DNA of 18,652 nt, taken from positions 1-18,652 of the forward strand of contig CAZYWA010000103.1 of NCBI GenBank assembly GCA_964650975.1. Reading direction: 5' to 3'. Shown in pieces: positions 7,690-16,290 of this stretch. Numbering within the stretch: position 1 is the stretch's first letter; each line of letters begins with the position of its first letter. The position numbers and the translations under genes were made by a program. The notes beneath the pieces were generated by a model. The model was given only the letters and a program-made list of their open reading frames with translations, was not told the origin of the DNA and did not search any database. The DNA is from CAZYWA01 sp964650975 [NCBI: uncultured bacterium] (lineage in GTDB: Bacteria > JADJOY01).

Positions 7690-8043
7690 AAGTCGCTGGG
7701 GCGGCGCATCGCTTTGCGATCGATCGCGAGGCAGCGTGGCGGCGGGCGCTCGCCCCGGAGTGCTCGAGGCCGAGCAGCGCGATAGCGTGGTCGTCGCGAT
7801 GACGCACGCGCGAGGCCGAATGCAGGCCGGCCTGCCCTCGGCGTCCATGCGATGGCCGGCCGTGCCCCGGGGCGGGCGCCCGCCGCCGCGCTGCCAAACG
7901 GCGCGCTGCCTCGGGCTCGAACGGACGCACGACCCGCCGGCGAAACCGCTTTCAAACCGATTTCGCGGCGAGTACGATCTCCTGCTCCGCCCCGTGGCTC
8001 GGGGCCGGTTTCCGTCCGTCCGCGGCCCGCGGACGCCCTCGCC
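7690..8043. other. Intergenic region before glf
   Basis: This 354-base non-coding stretch begins beside a stem, CCGCCC / GGGCGG (7679-7684 with 7699-7704), which spans the upstream stop codon. Near the right end, CGCCG-GCGAAA (7936-7946) can pair with TTTCGC-GGCG (7962-7971) with one bulged base. A weak sigma-70-like pair, TTTCAA (7951-7956) and TACGAT (7974-7979) 17 bases apart, could drive glf. No RNA gene or mobile-element signature is recognisable. Confidence 0.35.
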
Positions 8044-9174
8044 ATGCTCACCGTCGACTATCTGATCGTAGGCTCCGGCTTGACCGGCGCGGTCATCGCG
8101 CGCGCGCTCGTCGACGCCGGGCGCCAGGTGCTGGTGGTCGACCGTCGCTCGCACCAGGGCGGCAACGTCCACGATCACGCCCATCCGAGCGGCATCCGCA
8201 TCCACACCTACGGCCCCCACTACTTCCGGACCTCGTCGGACCGGATCTGGGAGTTCGTGAACCGCTTCACCGCCTTCTACCGCTACGAGGCCTCGCTCCT
8301 GAGCGAGGTGGAGGGCGAGCTGGCGCAGTGGCCGATCGCGGGCAGCTACATCCGGAAGTTGGTCGGCGAGCGCTGGGAGCCCGAATTCAAGGGCAAACCG
8401 GCCAATTTCGAGGAGGCTGCGCTGAGCCTCATGCCGCGCCGCATCTACGAGCTCTTCATCCAGGAATACAACGAGAAGCAATGGGGCGTGCCGTCGCACG
8501 CCCTCGCCGCGCGGCTCTGCACCCGCTTCGACGTGCGTCACGACGACGAGCCGCGCCTCAAGCCCGATTGCAAACACCAGGGCATTCCCGAGAACGGCTA
8601 TGCGGCGTTCATGGCGAACCTGCTGCGCGGCATCCCGGTGCTGCTCAACTTCGACTACCTGAAGCATCGCGATCAGCTGAACGCGCGAAAGCTCCTGGTC
8701 TTCACCGGCCCGATCGACGAGTACTTCGGGTTCGACCTGGGCCGCCTCCACTACCGCGGCCAGCGCCGCACCCACGAGTACTTGCCCGATGTCGGGTTCG
8801 CGCAGCCTTGCGGGCAGGTGAACAACCCGACCCATGCGGGCGGCCCGCACATCCGTACCCTCGAGTGGAAGCACATGATGCGGCGCGACTACGCCGAGCG
8901 GATCCGCGGCACGGTCCTGACCCGCGAGGTCACCTACTCGCCCGAGGATCCGAGCGCCTACGAGTACCCGTTCCCGGACGACGCGAACCAGGCGCTCTAC
9001 CAGCGCTATCGCGCGCGCGCCGACGCCCAACCCGGCCTCTTGCTCTGCGGCCGCCTCGGCGAGTACCGCTACTTCGACATGGATCAGGCCATCGCGCGCG
9101 CGATGGTGCTCGCGGAGCGGGTGCTCGCGGGCCAGCCGCTGGTGGGAAACGTCGAGGCCATGCCGGCCGTGTGA
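8044..9174 (+). CDS. glf: UDP-galactopyranose mutase
   Basis: This encodes 376 residues from ATG 8044, close to the usual length of about 370-390 for bacterial Glf. It should interconvert UDP-galactopyranose and UDP-galactofuranose using reduced FAD, in the cytoplasm, to supply galactofuranose for surface polysaccharides. The N-terminus has the FAD-binding motif VGSGLTGAV and a following VVDRRSHQGGN; HTYGPHYFRT, EYNEKQWG, the FTGPIDEYF segment and the C-terminal GRLGEYRYFDMDQAI are family hallmarks. In-frame codons upstream to 7852 have no family sequence and are excluded. The stop overlaps the GTG start of the next gene, indicating translational coupling. Confidence 0.95.
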   Translation: MLTVDYLIVGSGLTGAVIARALVDAGRQVLVVDRRSHQGGNVHDHAHPSGIRIHTYGPHYFRTSSDRIWEFVNRFTAFYRYEASLLSEVEGELAQWPIAGSYIRKLVGERWEPEFKGKPANFEEAALSLMPRRIYELFIQEYNEKQWGVPSHALAARLCTRFDVRHDDEPRLKPDCKHQGIPENGYAAFMANLLRGIPVLLNFDYLKHRDQLNARKLLVFTGPIDEYFGFDLGRLHYRGQRRTHEYLPDVGFAQPCGQVNNPTHAGGPHIRTLEWKHMMRRDYAERIRGTVLTREVTYSPEDPSAYEYPFPDDANQALYQRYRARADAQPGLLLCGRLGEYRYFDMDQAIARAMVLAERVLAGQPLVGNVEAMPAV

Positions 9175-11084
9175 CGAGCGTGCGGATCCATCGGCTCGCC
9201 ACCTCCACCTTCCTGCTGCTGCTCGCCCCGGCCGCGGCAGCCCGCGCCGCCGACATCCACATCCCGATCCACCTCGAGCACGCGTTCCTGCAGCAGGTCC
9301 TGCTCAGCACGGTGTTCACCGAGCCAGGCAGCTCGGTGAACGTGCTGCGCGAGGGCACCGGCTGCAGCTTCCTGCAGCTCTCGTCGCCGCGCGTCGACAG
9401 CGTCGGCGTACGGCTCCACGTGCTCGCCAACGGCCACGCGCGGATCGGCAAGAAGATCGGTCAGAGCTGCGTTTCCGCCGCGGAGTGGAAGGGAACCGTG
9501 GACGTGCTCGAGGAAGTGCGCGTCGATCCCGGGGGTCCGACGCTCTCGTTCCGCGTGACCGACGCCAAGCTTCACGGCGACAAGCCCGACGGCTCGACCG
9601 TGTCCACCCTGGATCGCTGGATCAAGCAGTACTTCGATCCCAGGCTCGAGACCGTGACGGTGGATCTCAAGCCCGCGATGACCGAGCTCGAGGAGCTGGT
9701 GCCGGCGGTGCTGCCTCGCGAGGAGAAGGAGGTCACCGAATCGATCATCGAGTCGTTCCGGGTCGAGGGCGCGGAAGCGGACGACACCGGCGTGGTCACC
9801 CATCTGCGCCTCGAGCTTCCCGACCGGCCCGCTCCGGCCGCCACCGCGAGCGCGCCTGCCGCCGCGGGTCGCGGCGCCGACGACGATGATGCCGACGGCG
9901 CCTCGCCGCCTGCTCCCGCCTTGAGCGCCGACGACCTGGCCCGCTGGGACGCCGCCTGGCAGCGCTGGGACTCGTTCCTCACCTTCGTCGCCAAGCACGT
10001 GGCGAACGACGCGCACTCCCGCGAGCTGCGCGATGCGCTGCTCGGGGTGCTGGTCGATTCGCGCCAGGACGTGCTCGAGATCCTGGCCCCTTCGCAAGGG
10101 GGCGGCGCGGATCCGCTGCGCTCGCTCTTCACCCACACCTGGGACCGGCTCGCTCCGGTGCTGCGCACCGTGAGCGCCACGATGCCGGGCACCGACGCCC
10201 TGCGCTACGCGAGCTTCATCTCGGCCGGCGACGCGCTCGCGGCGATCGACGCGATGGGGCCGCAGATCGGTTTCGACATCACGGCGGACGGCTTGCGCCG
10301 TCTGGCGCACATCCTCACTCCGCAGCTCGCCGAGGATCCGCTCGCCTACGGCGAAGAGGTCGATCCCGAGCTCCGCCAGGCCTTCGGATTCGGCCGGCCG
10401 CTCCTGAATCCCGCGCAGCCCCCGGCCGAGGACGCGGCCACTGCCGCCGCGCCGAGCGAGCCGACCGTAAAGGCGCCGCCCACCGAAGCCGAGACCATCG
10501 CGAGGCTCAATCGCTGGCTACCCGGCCGCGACGAGCTCGACGATTACCTGCCCATGGTGCGCGAGCTGTTGCTGCGCAGCGCCGATCGCGCCGCCGACTC
10601 GACCGAGCTCACTCCCGGCCTGCGCGACACGTTCCGGACCCTGGTGCTCGCCACGGCGTGGCAGGAGAGCTGCTGGCGGCAATGGTCGAGCGACCGCGGT
10701 GGCAGCCTGCAGGCGGTCCGGTCACGGGCCGGCGCGGTCGGACTGATGCAGGTGCTGGAGCGTGTCTGGCGCGGTTTCTACGACCTGCGCGCGCTGCGCA
10801 CCGACATCGACTACAACGTGCGCGCCGGCACCGAGATCCTGGCGCGCTACCTGACCGAGAACTCGCTGCCGGCCGCGTCGACGGCGCGCGCGTCCAGTCC
10901 CGACATGCTGTCGCGCACCACCTACGCGATCTACCACGGCGGTCCGCGGCGCGGGACCGACCGCGTCGAGAACCCGCGTACCCCGAACCGGTTCCGGAAG
11001 ATCGACAACCAGTTCTGGAGCCGCTACCAGGCGGTCAAGGCGGGCCAGGTCGCGCGCGTCCGCGAATGCTTCGGCGGCGGCTGA
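9171..11084 (+). CDS. Exported protein with C-terminal lytic-transglycosylase-like (SLT) domain
   Basis: This encodes 637 residues from a GTG at 9171 that overlaps the glf stop (GTGA); a second GTG at 9180 is possible. A signal peptide is clear (residues about 5-27, ending AAAARAAD). Residues about 28-215 are a beta-rich region I do not recognise; 220-250 is an Ala/Pro linker with an Asp run; 250-405 is helical; 410-440 is another Ala/Pro linker. Residues about 485-620 resemble the lysozyme-like fold of soluble lytic transglycosylases: ATAWQES with the candidate catalytic Glu499, GAVGLMQV (521-528), and TYAIYHGG (584-591). It likely cleaves peptidoglycan glycan strands in the periplasm. Coupling to glf suggests a shared envelope role, an inference. 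Confidence 0.82.
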   Translation: MTSVRIHRLATSTFLLLLAPAAAARAADIHIPIHLEHAFLQQVLLSTVFTEPGSSVNVLREGTGCSFLQLSSPRVDSVGVRLHVLANGHARIGKKIGQSCVSAAEWKGTVDVLEEVRVDPGGPTLSFRVTDAKLHGDKPDGSTVSTLDRWIKQYFDPRLETVTVDLKPAMTELEELVPAVLPREEKEVTESIIESFRVEGAEADDTGVVTHLRLELPDRPAPAATASAPAAAGRGADDDDADGASPPAPALSADDLARWDAAWQRWDSFLTFVAKHVANDAHSRELRDALLGVLVDSRQDVLEILAPSQGGGADPLRSLFTHTWDRLAPVLRTVSATMPGTDALRYASFISAGDALAAIDAMGPQIGFDITADGLRRLAHILTPQLAEDPLAYGEEVDPELRQAFGFGRPLLNPAQPPAEDAATAAAPSEPTVKAPPTEAETIARLNRWLPGRDELDDYLPMVRELLLRSADRAADSTELTPGLRDTFRTLVLATAWQESCWRQWSSDRGGSLQAVRSRAGAVGLMQVLERVWRGFYDLRALRTDIDYNVRAGTEILARYLTENSLPAASTARASSPDMLSRTTYAIYHGGPRRGTDRVENPRTPNRFRKIDNQFWSRYQAVKAGQVARVRECFGGG

Positions 11085-11096
11085 GCTGAGCCTCGA

Positions 11097-11202
11097 CGAG
11101 GGTCTGTTCCAGACCCTCGCCCCGTCCGGAGTGAATCCGGCCGGGGCCCCACACCCAAGCCGGCTCGCTGCCCGCTCGCCGGCGCGCCTCCTGGCGCGCT
11201 GG
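11097..11202 (+). repeat. Intergenic hairpin repeat, copy 2
   Basis: This starts 13 bases after the stop of the SLT gene. Hairpin A is CGAGGGTCTG / CAGACCCTCG (11097-11106 with 11110-11119, loop TTC as in copy 1). Hairpin B is CCCCGTCCGG / CCGGCCGGGG (11120-11129 with 11137-11146, one mismatch, loop AGTGAAT). The core GGGGCCCCAC begins at 11143, and its 25 bases match copy 1 at 23 positions. Hairpin C is GCGCGCC / GGCGCGC (11182-11188 with 11193-11199, loop TCCT). Stems differ from copy 1 while pairing is kept. It lies between convergent genes, where it could act as a terminator. Confidence 0.75.
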
Positions 11203-11309
11203 CAAATTCGGCGTCACCACGCCGAGGAACCCGGGTTGCGCGTAACGCGGGCGCTCGTCCCCCGCGAGCTCTCGTCGATCGACTCGCTCACAAACTCTGA
11301 GCCGAGCGG

Positions 11310-12353
11310 TCACTGCTTGGGGTGCTTCGAGAAGAAGTCCCAGATCACCTGGGTGGCGTCGATGTTCTGCGACGACTTTCCCATCATGTGAGCGAAGATC
11401 ATGCTCTTCACCTCGTTGGGCGGCCAGGTGTGGCCGCCGCCGCCGACCACGTAGTAGTCGAGCTCAGCGCCGTGCTTGCAGCCCGAGATCACGGTCTTCT
11501 TGACGCTGGTGCCGTCGTCGGCTCGGTTGGGTAGCGCGCTGGTCGAGGGCTCGCCGCTGCAGCCGTCGATCTTGGACCAGAAGTCCTTCATGCTCGCTTC
11601 CGATTCGAGCTCGCCGCCGTCGCCCTTGCCGTTCTTCCAGCCTTCGATGCCGCCCTGGATGGGCACGAACTCGTCGGCGTCGCCCATGATGGAAACGACC
11701 GAGACCGGCTCGCCAGGCTTACAGCTGGGCTTGTACTTGCTCGAGAGCGAGCCGACCACCGGACCGATGGCGGCGAACACGTCGCTCATGTCGCACGCCA
11801 GCCGGTAGCTGAACATCGCGCCGTTCGAGATGCCGGTCGAGAACACCCGCTTGGGATCGACCGCGTAGGCCGAGCGCACCTTGTCGTACACGGCGCGCAC
11901 GAACTTCACGTCGTCGATGCCCATTTGCGCCGGCTTGGTGGTGCCGCGGCCGTCGTTCCAGTTGGTCTCGACGCCGTCCGGCGCCACGGTGATGAAGCCG
12001 TAGCGGTCCGCGAAGGCCGGGAACTTGGAGAGCTCGGCTTGCTGGTGCCCGTTGCCGCGGCCGCCGTGGAAATTGAATACCAGCGGGTAGGAGCCCGTCG
12101 GACTCACTCCGGGGGGCAGGTGCAGGTAATAGGTACGCTGGCGACCGTCGACCGTTACCGACTCGTCGCGATCGGTGCCGCCTCCCGGCGACGGTGCCGA
12201 GCCCTGGGTGGTGCTCGACGGGCTCGACTCGGCGGCCTGGCGTCGCTCACGCCAGCGATCGAGCAGCGGATGGTCGCCGGCGGCGCAGCGCGCCGCCACG
12301 GTCAGCACCAGCGAACCGAGCACTACTCCCCGAATCATCCGTCGCGGCTTCAT
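11310..12353 (-). CDS. Secreted PHB-depolymerase/feruloyl-esterase-family serine hydrolase
   Basis: This encodes 347 residues from ATG 12353. The N-terminus (MKPRRMIRGVVLGSLVLTVAA) is a signal peptide, and Cys23 could be lipidated, though the context is weak. A Ser/Pro-rich linker (about 40-62) leads to an alpha/beta hydrolase domain: FNFHGGRG oxyanion loop (His97), nucleophile elbow GISNG (Ser176), GDADEFVP with the likely acid residue (Asp225 or Asp227), and GGGHTWP (His308). This pattern is that of the LpqC / poly(3-hydroxybutyrate) depolymerase esterase family, which hydrolyses polyester or feruloyl/acetyl ester bonds outside the cytoplasm. The actual substrate is not determinable. It converges with the SLT gene across repeat copy 2 and is divergent from the SNF2 gene. 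Confidence 0.88.
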   Translation of the reverse strand: MKPRRMIRGVVLGSLVLTVAARCAAGDHPLLDRWRERRQAAESSPSSTTQGSAPSPGGGTDRDESVTVDGRQRTYYLHLPPGVSPTGSYPLVFNFHGGRGNGHQQAELSKFPAFADRYGFITVAPDGVETNWNDGRGTTKPAQMGIDDVKFVRAVYDKVRSAYAVDPKRVFSTGISNGAMFSYRLACDMSDVFAAIGPVVGSLSSKYKPSCKPGEPVSVVSIMGDADEFVPIQGGIEGWKNGKGDGGELESEASMKDFWSKIDGCSGEPSTSALPNRADDGTSVKKTVISGCKHGAELDYYVVGGGGHTWPPNEVKSMIFAHMMGKSSQNIDATQVIWDFFSKHPKQ

Positions 12354-12633
12354 GGATTTCCGGCCTCCGGTCTGGGCGGGGCAGCCGCCCGCGCCGAATC
12401 GTCACCAGTCGAATTCCGCAAGAATAGCGGTGCTTCCCAGGATCGGCCAAACCCGCACCGGGGAAATGGCGTATTCACGCCGTGCCACTGAACAACGTGC
12501 GCAAGATCGGCTACGCTGGCGGGTTCGGTCCTGGAAGTCGTCCCTTGGGGACCGTGGTGGAGCTGGTTTCGGTCGTGGTTTCATGGTCCGGAGAGGTGTG
12601 CTCGGTGTTGACGTCGTCTCTGATGAGTCGTTG
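12354..12633. other. Divergent intergenic region between esterase and SNF2 genes
   Basis: These 280 bases must hold promoters for both flanking genes. Visible items are a small dyad GGCGT-attc-ACGCC (12468-12481) and a short hairpin GTCCC-ttg-GGGAC (12540-12552). I see no convincing -35/-10 pair. The right end includes an alternative ATG for the SNF2 gene at 12583. Confidence 0.35.
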
Positions 12634-15600
12634 ATGCGGCCGGCTACACGTACGTCGCCACTGCTCACGCACCGTGCGGCGCAGTCGTTCCACCCGCTCG
12701 ACCGCGAGCGGGGATCGGCTTACGCGCGGCAGCGGCGCGTCGCGATCGCCGAGCACTCGTCGCACGGCGTGCGGGCGCGCGTCGCCGGCAGCGGCGGGCG
12801 CACCTACGTCGTCGACCTGCAGTGGATCACCACCGACGGCATCGACTCCGCCAGGGCCTACTGCGAGTGCCCGCGCTTCGCCGACGGGGTGCTCTGCAAG
12901 CACGTGTGGGCCACGCTGCTGCACCTCGACGAGCACGGTCCCGCGCCCGCCCTCCACGGCGCCGGCGCGATCAAGGTCACGCGCTCGAGCCCCGGCTTCA
13001 AACCGGACGACGAGAGCGAGCCCGATCCGCTCGACGACGACGATCCGGACGGCGAGGCCGAGCCTCCGCGCAACCAGCAGCGCGGCGACTTCATCCCGCG
13101 GCGTGCCGACGGCCGCGTCATCGTCCGGCCACACACGCCCGGGGCTCGGCCGCAGGGGCAAGGAAATCGCGCGCACAGCAGCGGCAACCGTCCGCAAGAG
13201 AAGCGCCCCGAGGCCACGGCGCGCTGGAGAGCGCGGCTCGACCAGCTTCGCCACGCGGTCGAGGAGCATGCGCGCTGGAACCGCACCTCGGTCGCCGACG
13301 CCGCGCGCCCGCGCGAGATCTGGTACGTGGTCGACCTGGCGAGCACCTTCGCCCGCGGCCACCTGGTGGTGCTCTTCCACCAGCGGCCGGTCAAGAAGAG
13401 CGGCGAACTGGGGCAGCTGAAGCCGGTGCGTCTCTCCGAGCTCGAGGCCGAGCACCTGGTCGACGCGGAGGACCGCGAGCTGGTACCGCTCATCCTCGGC
13501 AACGTGCGCCACGCCGACCAGTACGGTTACGGCTACGACTTCGTCGGTCCCAACGCGCGTTACGCGGGCGCCGCGATCCGGCCCGCCCTCTACGACCTCT
13601 TGCTGCCGCGCTTGAGCGCCACCGGGCGCTTCGGGTGGATCGAGGAATCGGGCCAGGGGCGAGCGGTCGAGCCGCCGCGGCTCTTGACGTGGGACGGCGG
13701 CGAACCGTGGCGCTTCGAGATGGAGCTGCGCCGCGATCCGGAGCACCCCAGCGAGCGGCTGCTCTTGCGCGGCCGGCTGAAGCGCGGCAGCGAATCGGTG
13801 GACGTGGAGGAGCCGGAGCTGTTGCTGGCGCACGGTCTGGTGCTGTTCAAGGAGCGGGTCGCGCGGCTCTCCAGCATCGAGTCGTTCGAGTGGATCGTGA
13901 ACCTGCGGAAGCAAGGTCCGCTGATGGTGCCGGTGCGCGACGCCGAGCAACTGATCGAGAAGCTCTGGCAGGTGCCGGGCACTCCGCAGCTCGACTTGCC
14001 GAGCGACCTGAGCTGGACGGAGAAACGGCCCCAACCGCGCCCGCGCATCCGCATCCATCCGCCGCACGATGCCTGGCAAGGCGCGGCACTCTCGGCGGAG
14101 GTGTCGTTCGAGTACGCCGGCCAGTACGTGCCCGCCGGCAGCGAAGTGCCGACGCTGGTGCGCCGCGAGCAGCGCTGCGTGATTCACCGCGATCCGGCGC
14201 GCGAGACCGAGATGCTCGCCAAGCTCACGCCGCTCGGGTTCCGCTCGTTCACCCGCGGCGCGGGACGCGTGGGCCACTTCGAGCTCAACCCGCGGCGGCT
14301 CGCGTCCGCGGTGCCGGCGCTGCTCGACGCCGGGTTCCGCGTCGAGGCCGAGGGCCACAAGATCCGGCGGCCCGGCAAGTTCCAGATGGCCGTGAGCTCG
14401 GGCACCGACTGGTTCGATCTCTCGGCCACGCTCGACTTCGAAGGCACCAAGGTGGGGCTTCCCGAGCTGCTCGCCGCGCTCAAGCGCGGCGATGCATTCG
14501 TGACCCTCGGCGACGGCTCGCGCGGGCTCCTGCCCGAGGACTGGCTCACCCGCTACGCGGGTCTGGCCGAGCTCGCCGAAGTGAACGGCGACCAGCTGCG
14601 CTTCGGCCGCTCGCAAGTGCTGCTGCTCGACGCGCTGCTCTCGGCGCAAGGCGAGCCCAAGATCGACGAGGCCTTCGCGCAAGCGCGCGTCGAGCTCGCC
14701 TCCTTCGAGGGCATCCAGCCGGCCCAGGCGCCGGCCACCTTCGTCGGCGAGCTGCGCCATTACCAGCAAGAAGGCCTGGCGTGGCTCGATTTCCTGGACA
14801 AGTTCGCGTTCGGCGGCTGCCTCGCCGACGACATGGGCCTCGGGAAAACCATCCAGGTGCTGGCGATGCTCGAGCGGCGGCGCGCCGAGAAGCCGCGCGC
14901 CGAGCGCCAGCCGTCGCTGGTGGTGGTGCCGCGCAGCCTGGTCTTCAACTGGATCGAGGAGGCGGGGCGCTTCACCCCCGACCTCAAGATCCTCGACTAC
15001 ACGGGCGCGGACCGCAGCCTCGACACACTCGACCAGTTCGACCTGATGATCACCACCTACGGCACGCTGCGCCGCGACGTGCTCAAGCTCAAGAACTTGA
15101 GCTTCGACTACGCCATCCTGGACGAAGCGCAGGCGATCAAGAACGCCGCGTCGCAAGCGGCGAAGGCCTGCCGCCTGATCCAGGCACGGCGGCGCCTGGC
15201 GCTCAGCGGAACTCCGGTCGAGAACCACCTGCGCGAGCTGTGGTCGATCTTCGAGTTCCTGAATCCGGGAATGCTGGGCCGCTCCTCGGCGCTCGCCTGG
15301 CACACCGGGCTCACCGAGGACGGCGCCGAGGATCAGAGCGGCCTCATCCTGCTCGGCAAGGCGCTCAAGCCGTTCATCCTGCGCCGCACCAAGGAGCAGG
15401 TTCTGGCCGAGCTGCCCGAAAAGACCGAGCAGACGCTCTTCTGCGAGCTCTCGGCCGAGGAGCGCGCTCGCTACGAGGATCTGCGCACTCACTACCGCAC
15501 CACGCTGCTCGGCCACATCGACACGGTCGGCATCAAGCGCAGCAAGATCCAGGTGCTGGAGGCGCTGCTGCGATTGCGCCAGGCGTCGTGCCATCCGGGC

Positions 15601-16137
15601 CTGATCGACGCGACCAAGACCAAGGAGCCGAGCGCCAAGCTCACCACGCTCATCGAGCAGGTGACCGAGGTCATCGAAGGCGGCCACAAGGCGCTGGTGT
15701 TCTCGCAGTTCACCAGCCTGCTCGCGATCGTGCGCTCGCGCCTCGACGAGGCCAAGATCCCGTACGAGTACCTCGACGGCCGCACCCGCGATCGCGAGCG
15801 TCACGTGCGTCACTTCCAGGACGATCCCGCGTGCCCGCTGTTCCTGATCAGCCTCAAGGCCGGCGGACAAGGGCTCAACCTCACGGCGGCCGACTACGTA
15901 TTCATCCTCGATCCGTGGTGGAACCCGGCGGTCGAGGCGCAAGCCGTCGACCGGGCGCACCGCATCGGCCAGATGCGCAACGTCTTCGCCTACCGGCTGA
16001 TCGCGCGCGACACGGTGGAAGAGAAGATCGTCTCGCTGCAGAAGAAGAAGCAGACCCTCGCCGAGGCGATCATCACCGCCGATCAGAGCCTGATCCAGAG
16101 CCTCACCGCCGAGGATCTGCAGCTGCTGCTCAACTAG
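12634..16137 (+). CDS. SWIM zinc-finger SNF2-family helicase/ATPase
   Basis: This encodes 1167 residues from ATG 12634; ATG 12583 (1184 residues) is an alternative, and the frame is open further left without family-like sequence. A SWIM zinc finger occurs at CECPRFADGVLCKH (Cys77, Cys79, Cys88, His90). A charged, low-complexity stretch follows (about 125-205), then a long region typical of bacterial SNF2-associated domains (about 220-690). The SNF2 ATPase core has Walker A GLGKT (735-739), the DEAQ box (830-833), the LSGTPVENH motif, and the C-terminal helicase lobe with DPWWNPA and DRAHRIGQ (from 1106). Members are DNA translocases; the bacterial SWIM-SNF2 role is unclear. It may act on DNA-bound proteins or transcription complexes. 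It is monocistronic by position, and followed by repeat copy 3. Confidence 0.93.
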   Translation: MRPATRTSPLLTHRAAQSFHPLDRERGSAYARQRRVAIAEHSSHGVRARVAGSGGRTYVVDLQWITTDGIDSARAYCECPRFADGVLCKHVWATLLHLDEHGPAPALHGAGAIKVTRSSPGFKPDDESEPDPLDDDDPDGEAEPPRNQQRGDFIPRRADGRVIVRPHTPGARPQGQGNRAHSSGNRPQEKRPEATARWRARLDQLRHAVEEHARWNRTSVADAARPREIWYVVDLASTFARGHLVVLFHQRPVKKSGELGQLKPVRLSELEAEHLVDAEDRELVPLILGNVRHADQYGYGYDFVGPNARYAGAAIRPALYDLLLPRLSATGRFGWIEESGQGRAVEPPRLLTWDGGEPWRFEMELRRDPEHPSERLLLRGRLKRGSESVDVEEPELLLAHGLVLFKERVARLSSIESFEWIVNLRKQGPLMVPVRDAEQLIEKLWQVPGTPQLDLPSDLSWTEKRPQPRPRIRIHPPHDAWQGAALSAEVSFEYAGQYVPAGSEVPTLVRREQRCVIHRDPARETEMLAKLTPLGFRSFTRGAGRVGHFELNPRRLASAVPALLDAGFRVEAEGHKIRRPGKFQMAVSSGTDWFDLSATLDFEGTKVGLPELLAALKRGDAFVTLGDGSRGLLPEDWLTRYAGLAELAEVNGDQLRFGRSQVLLLDALLSAQGEPKIDEAFAQARVELASFEGIQPAQAPATFVGELRHYQQEGLAWLDFLDKFAFGGCLADDMGLGKTIQVLAMLERRRAEKPRAERQPSLVVVPRSLVFNWIEEAGRFTPDLKILDYTGADRSLDTLDQFDLMITTYGTLRRDVLKLKNLSFDYAILDEAQAIKNAASQAAKACRLIQARRRLALSGTPVENHLRELWSIFEFLNPGMLGRSSALAWHTGLTEDGAEDQSGLILLGKALKPFILRRTKEQVLAELPEKTEQTLFCELSAEERARYEDLRTHYRTTLLGHIDTVGIKRSKIQVLEALLRLRQASCHPGLIDATKTKEPSAKLTTLIEQVTEVIEGGHKALVFSQFTSLLAIVRSRLDEAKIPYEYLDGRTRDRERHVRHFQDDPACPLFLISLKAGGQGLNLTAADYVFILDPWWNPAVEAQAVDRAHRIGQMRNVFAYRLIARDTVEEKIVSLQKKKQTLAEAIITADQSLIQSLTAEDLQLLLN

Positions 16138-16152
16138 TTGCCGCGTCGCCTT

Positions 16153-16290
16153 TCCAAGCCCCCGCCCCGCCCCGCCCGAAGTGAATTGACTTCGTCGACT
16201 TTGGGCTTCGCCCCTCGCCGGCTGCGCCGGCTCGCCCTTCGGGAAAGTTCGGGCGGGGCCCCACCCCGAATCCGGCGCGACAACGCGCCG
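16153..16290 (+). repeat. Intergenic hairpin repeat, copy 3 (modified)
   Basis: This lies shortly after the SNF2 stop codon. The right arm of hairpin A survives (CCAAGCCCCCGCCCCG) but the left arm is missing. Hairpin B is a perfect 11-bp stem, CCCCGCCCGAA / TTCGGGCGGGG (16170-16180 with 16248-16258). Its loop starts GTGAATTGAC, like copy 2, and is enlarged by a segment with its own small hairpins, including GGGCTTCGCCC. The core GGGGCCCCAC begins at 16255 (21 of 25 positions match copy 1), and hairpin C is CGGCGCG / CGCGCCG (16273-16279 with 16284-16290, loop ACAA). Here the next gene is co-directional. Confidence 0.65.

Noticed and set aside
7852-8043. N-terminal extension of Glf to an upstream ATG
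   Set aside because: Family members begin within a few residues of the FAD motif; the extension is Pro/Arg-rich and includes the likely promoter region.
6295-9030. A 911-codon open frame on the minus strand across the secreted protein and glf
   Set aside because: It is antisense to glf, whose family identity is certain, and it spans the intergenic region without a ribosome-binding site or domain.
12175-12633. Extended N-terminus of the SNF2 protein reaching back into the esterase gene
   Set aside because: It would overlap the N-terminal coding part of the well-supported esterase on the other strand, and the extra residues look non-coding.
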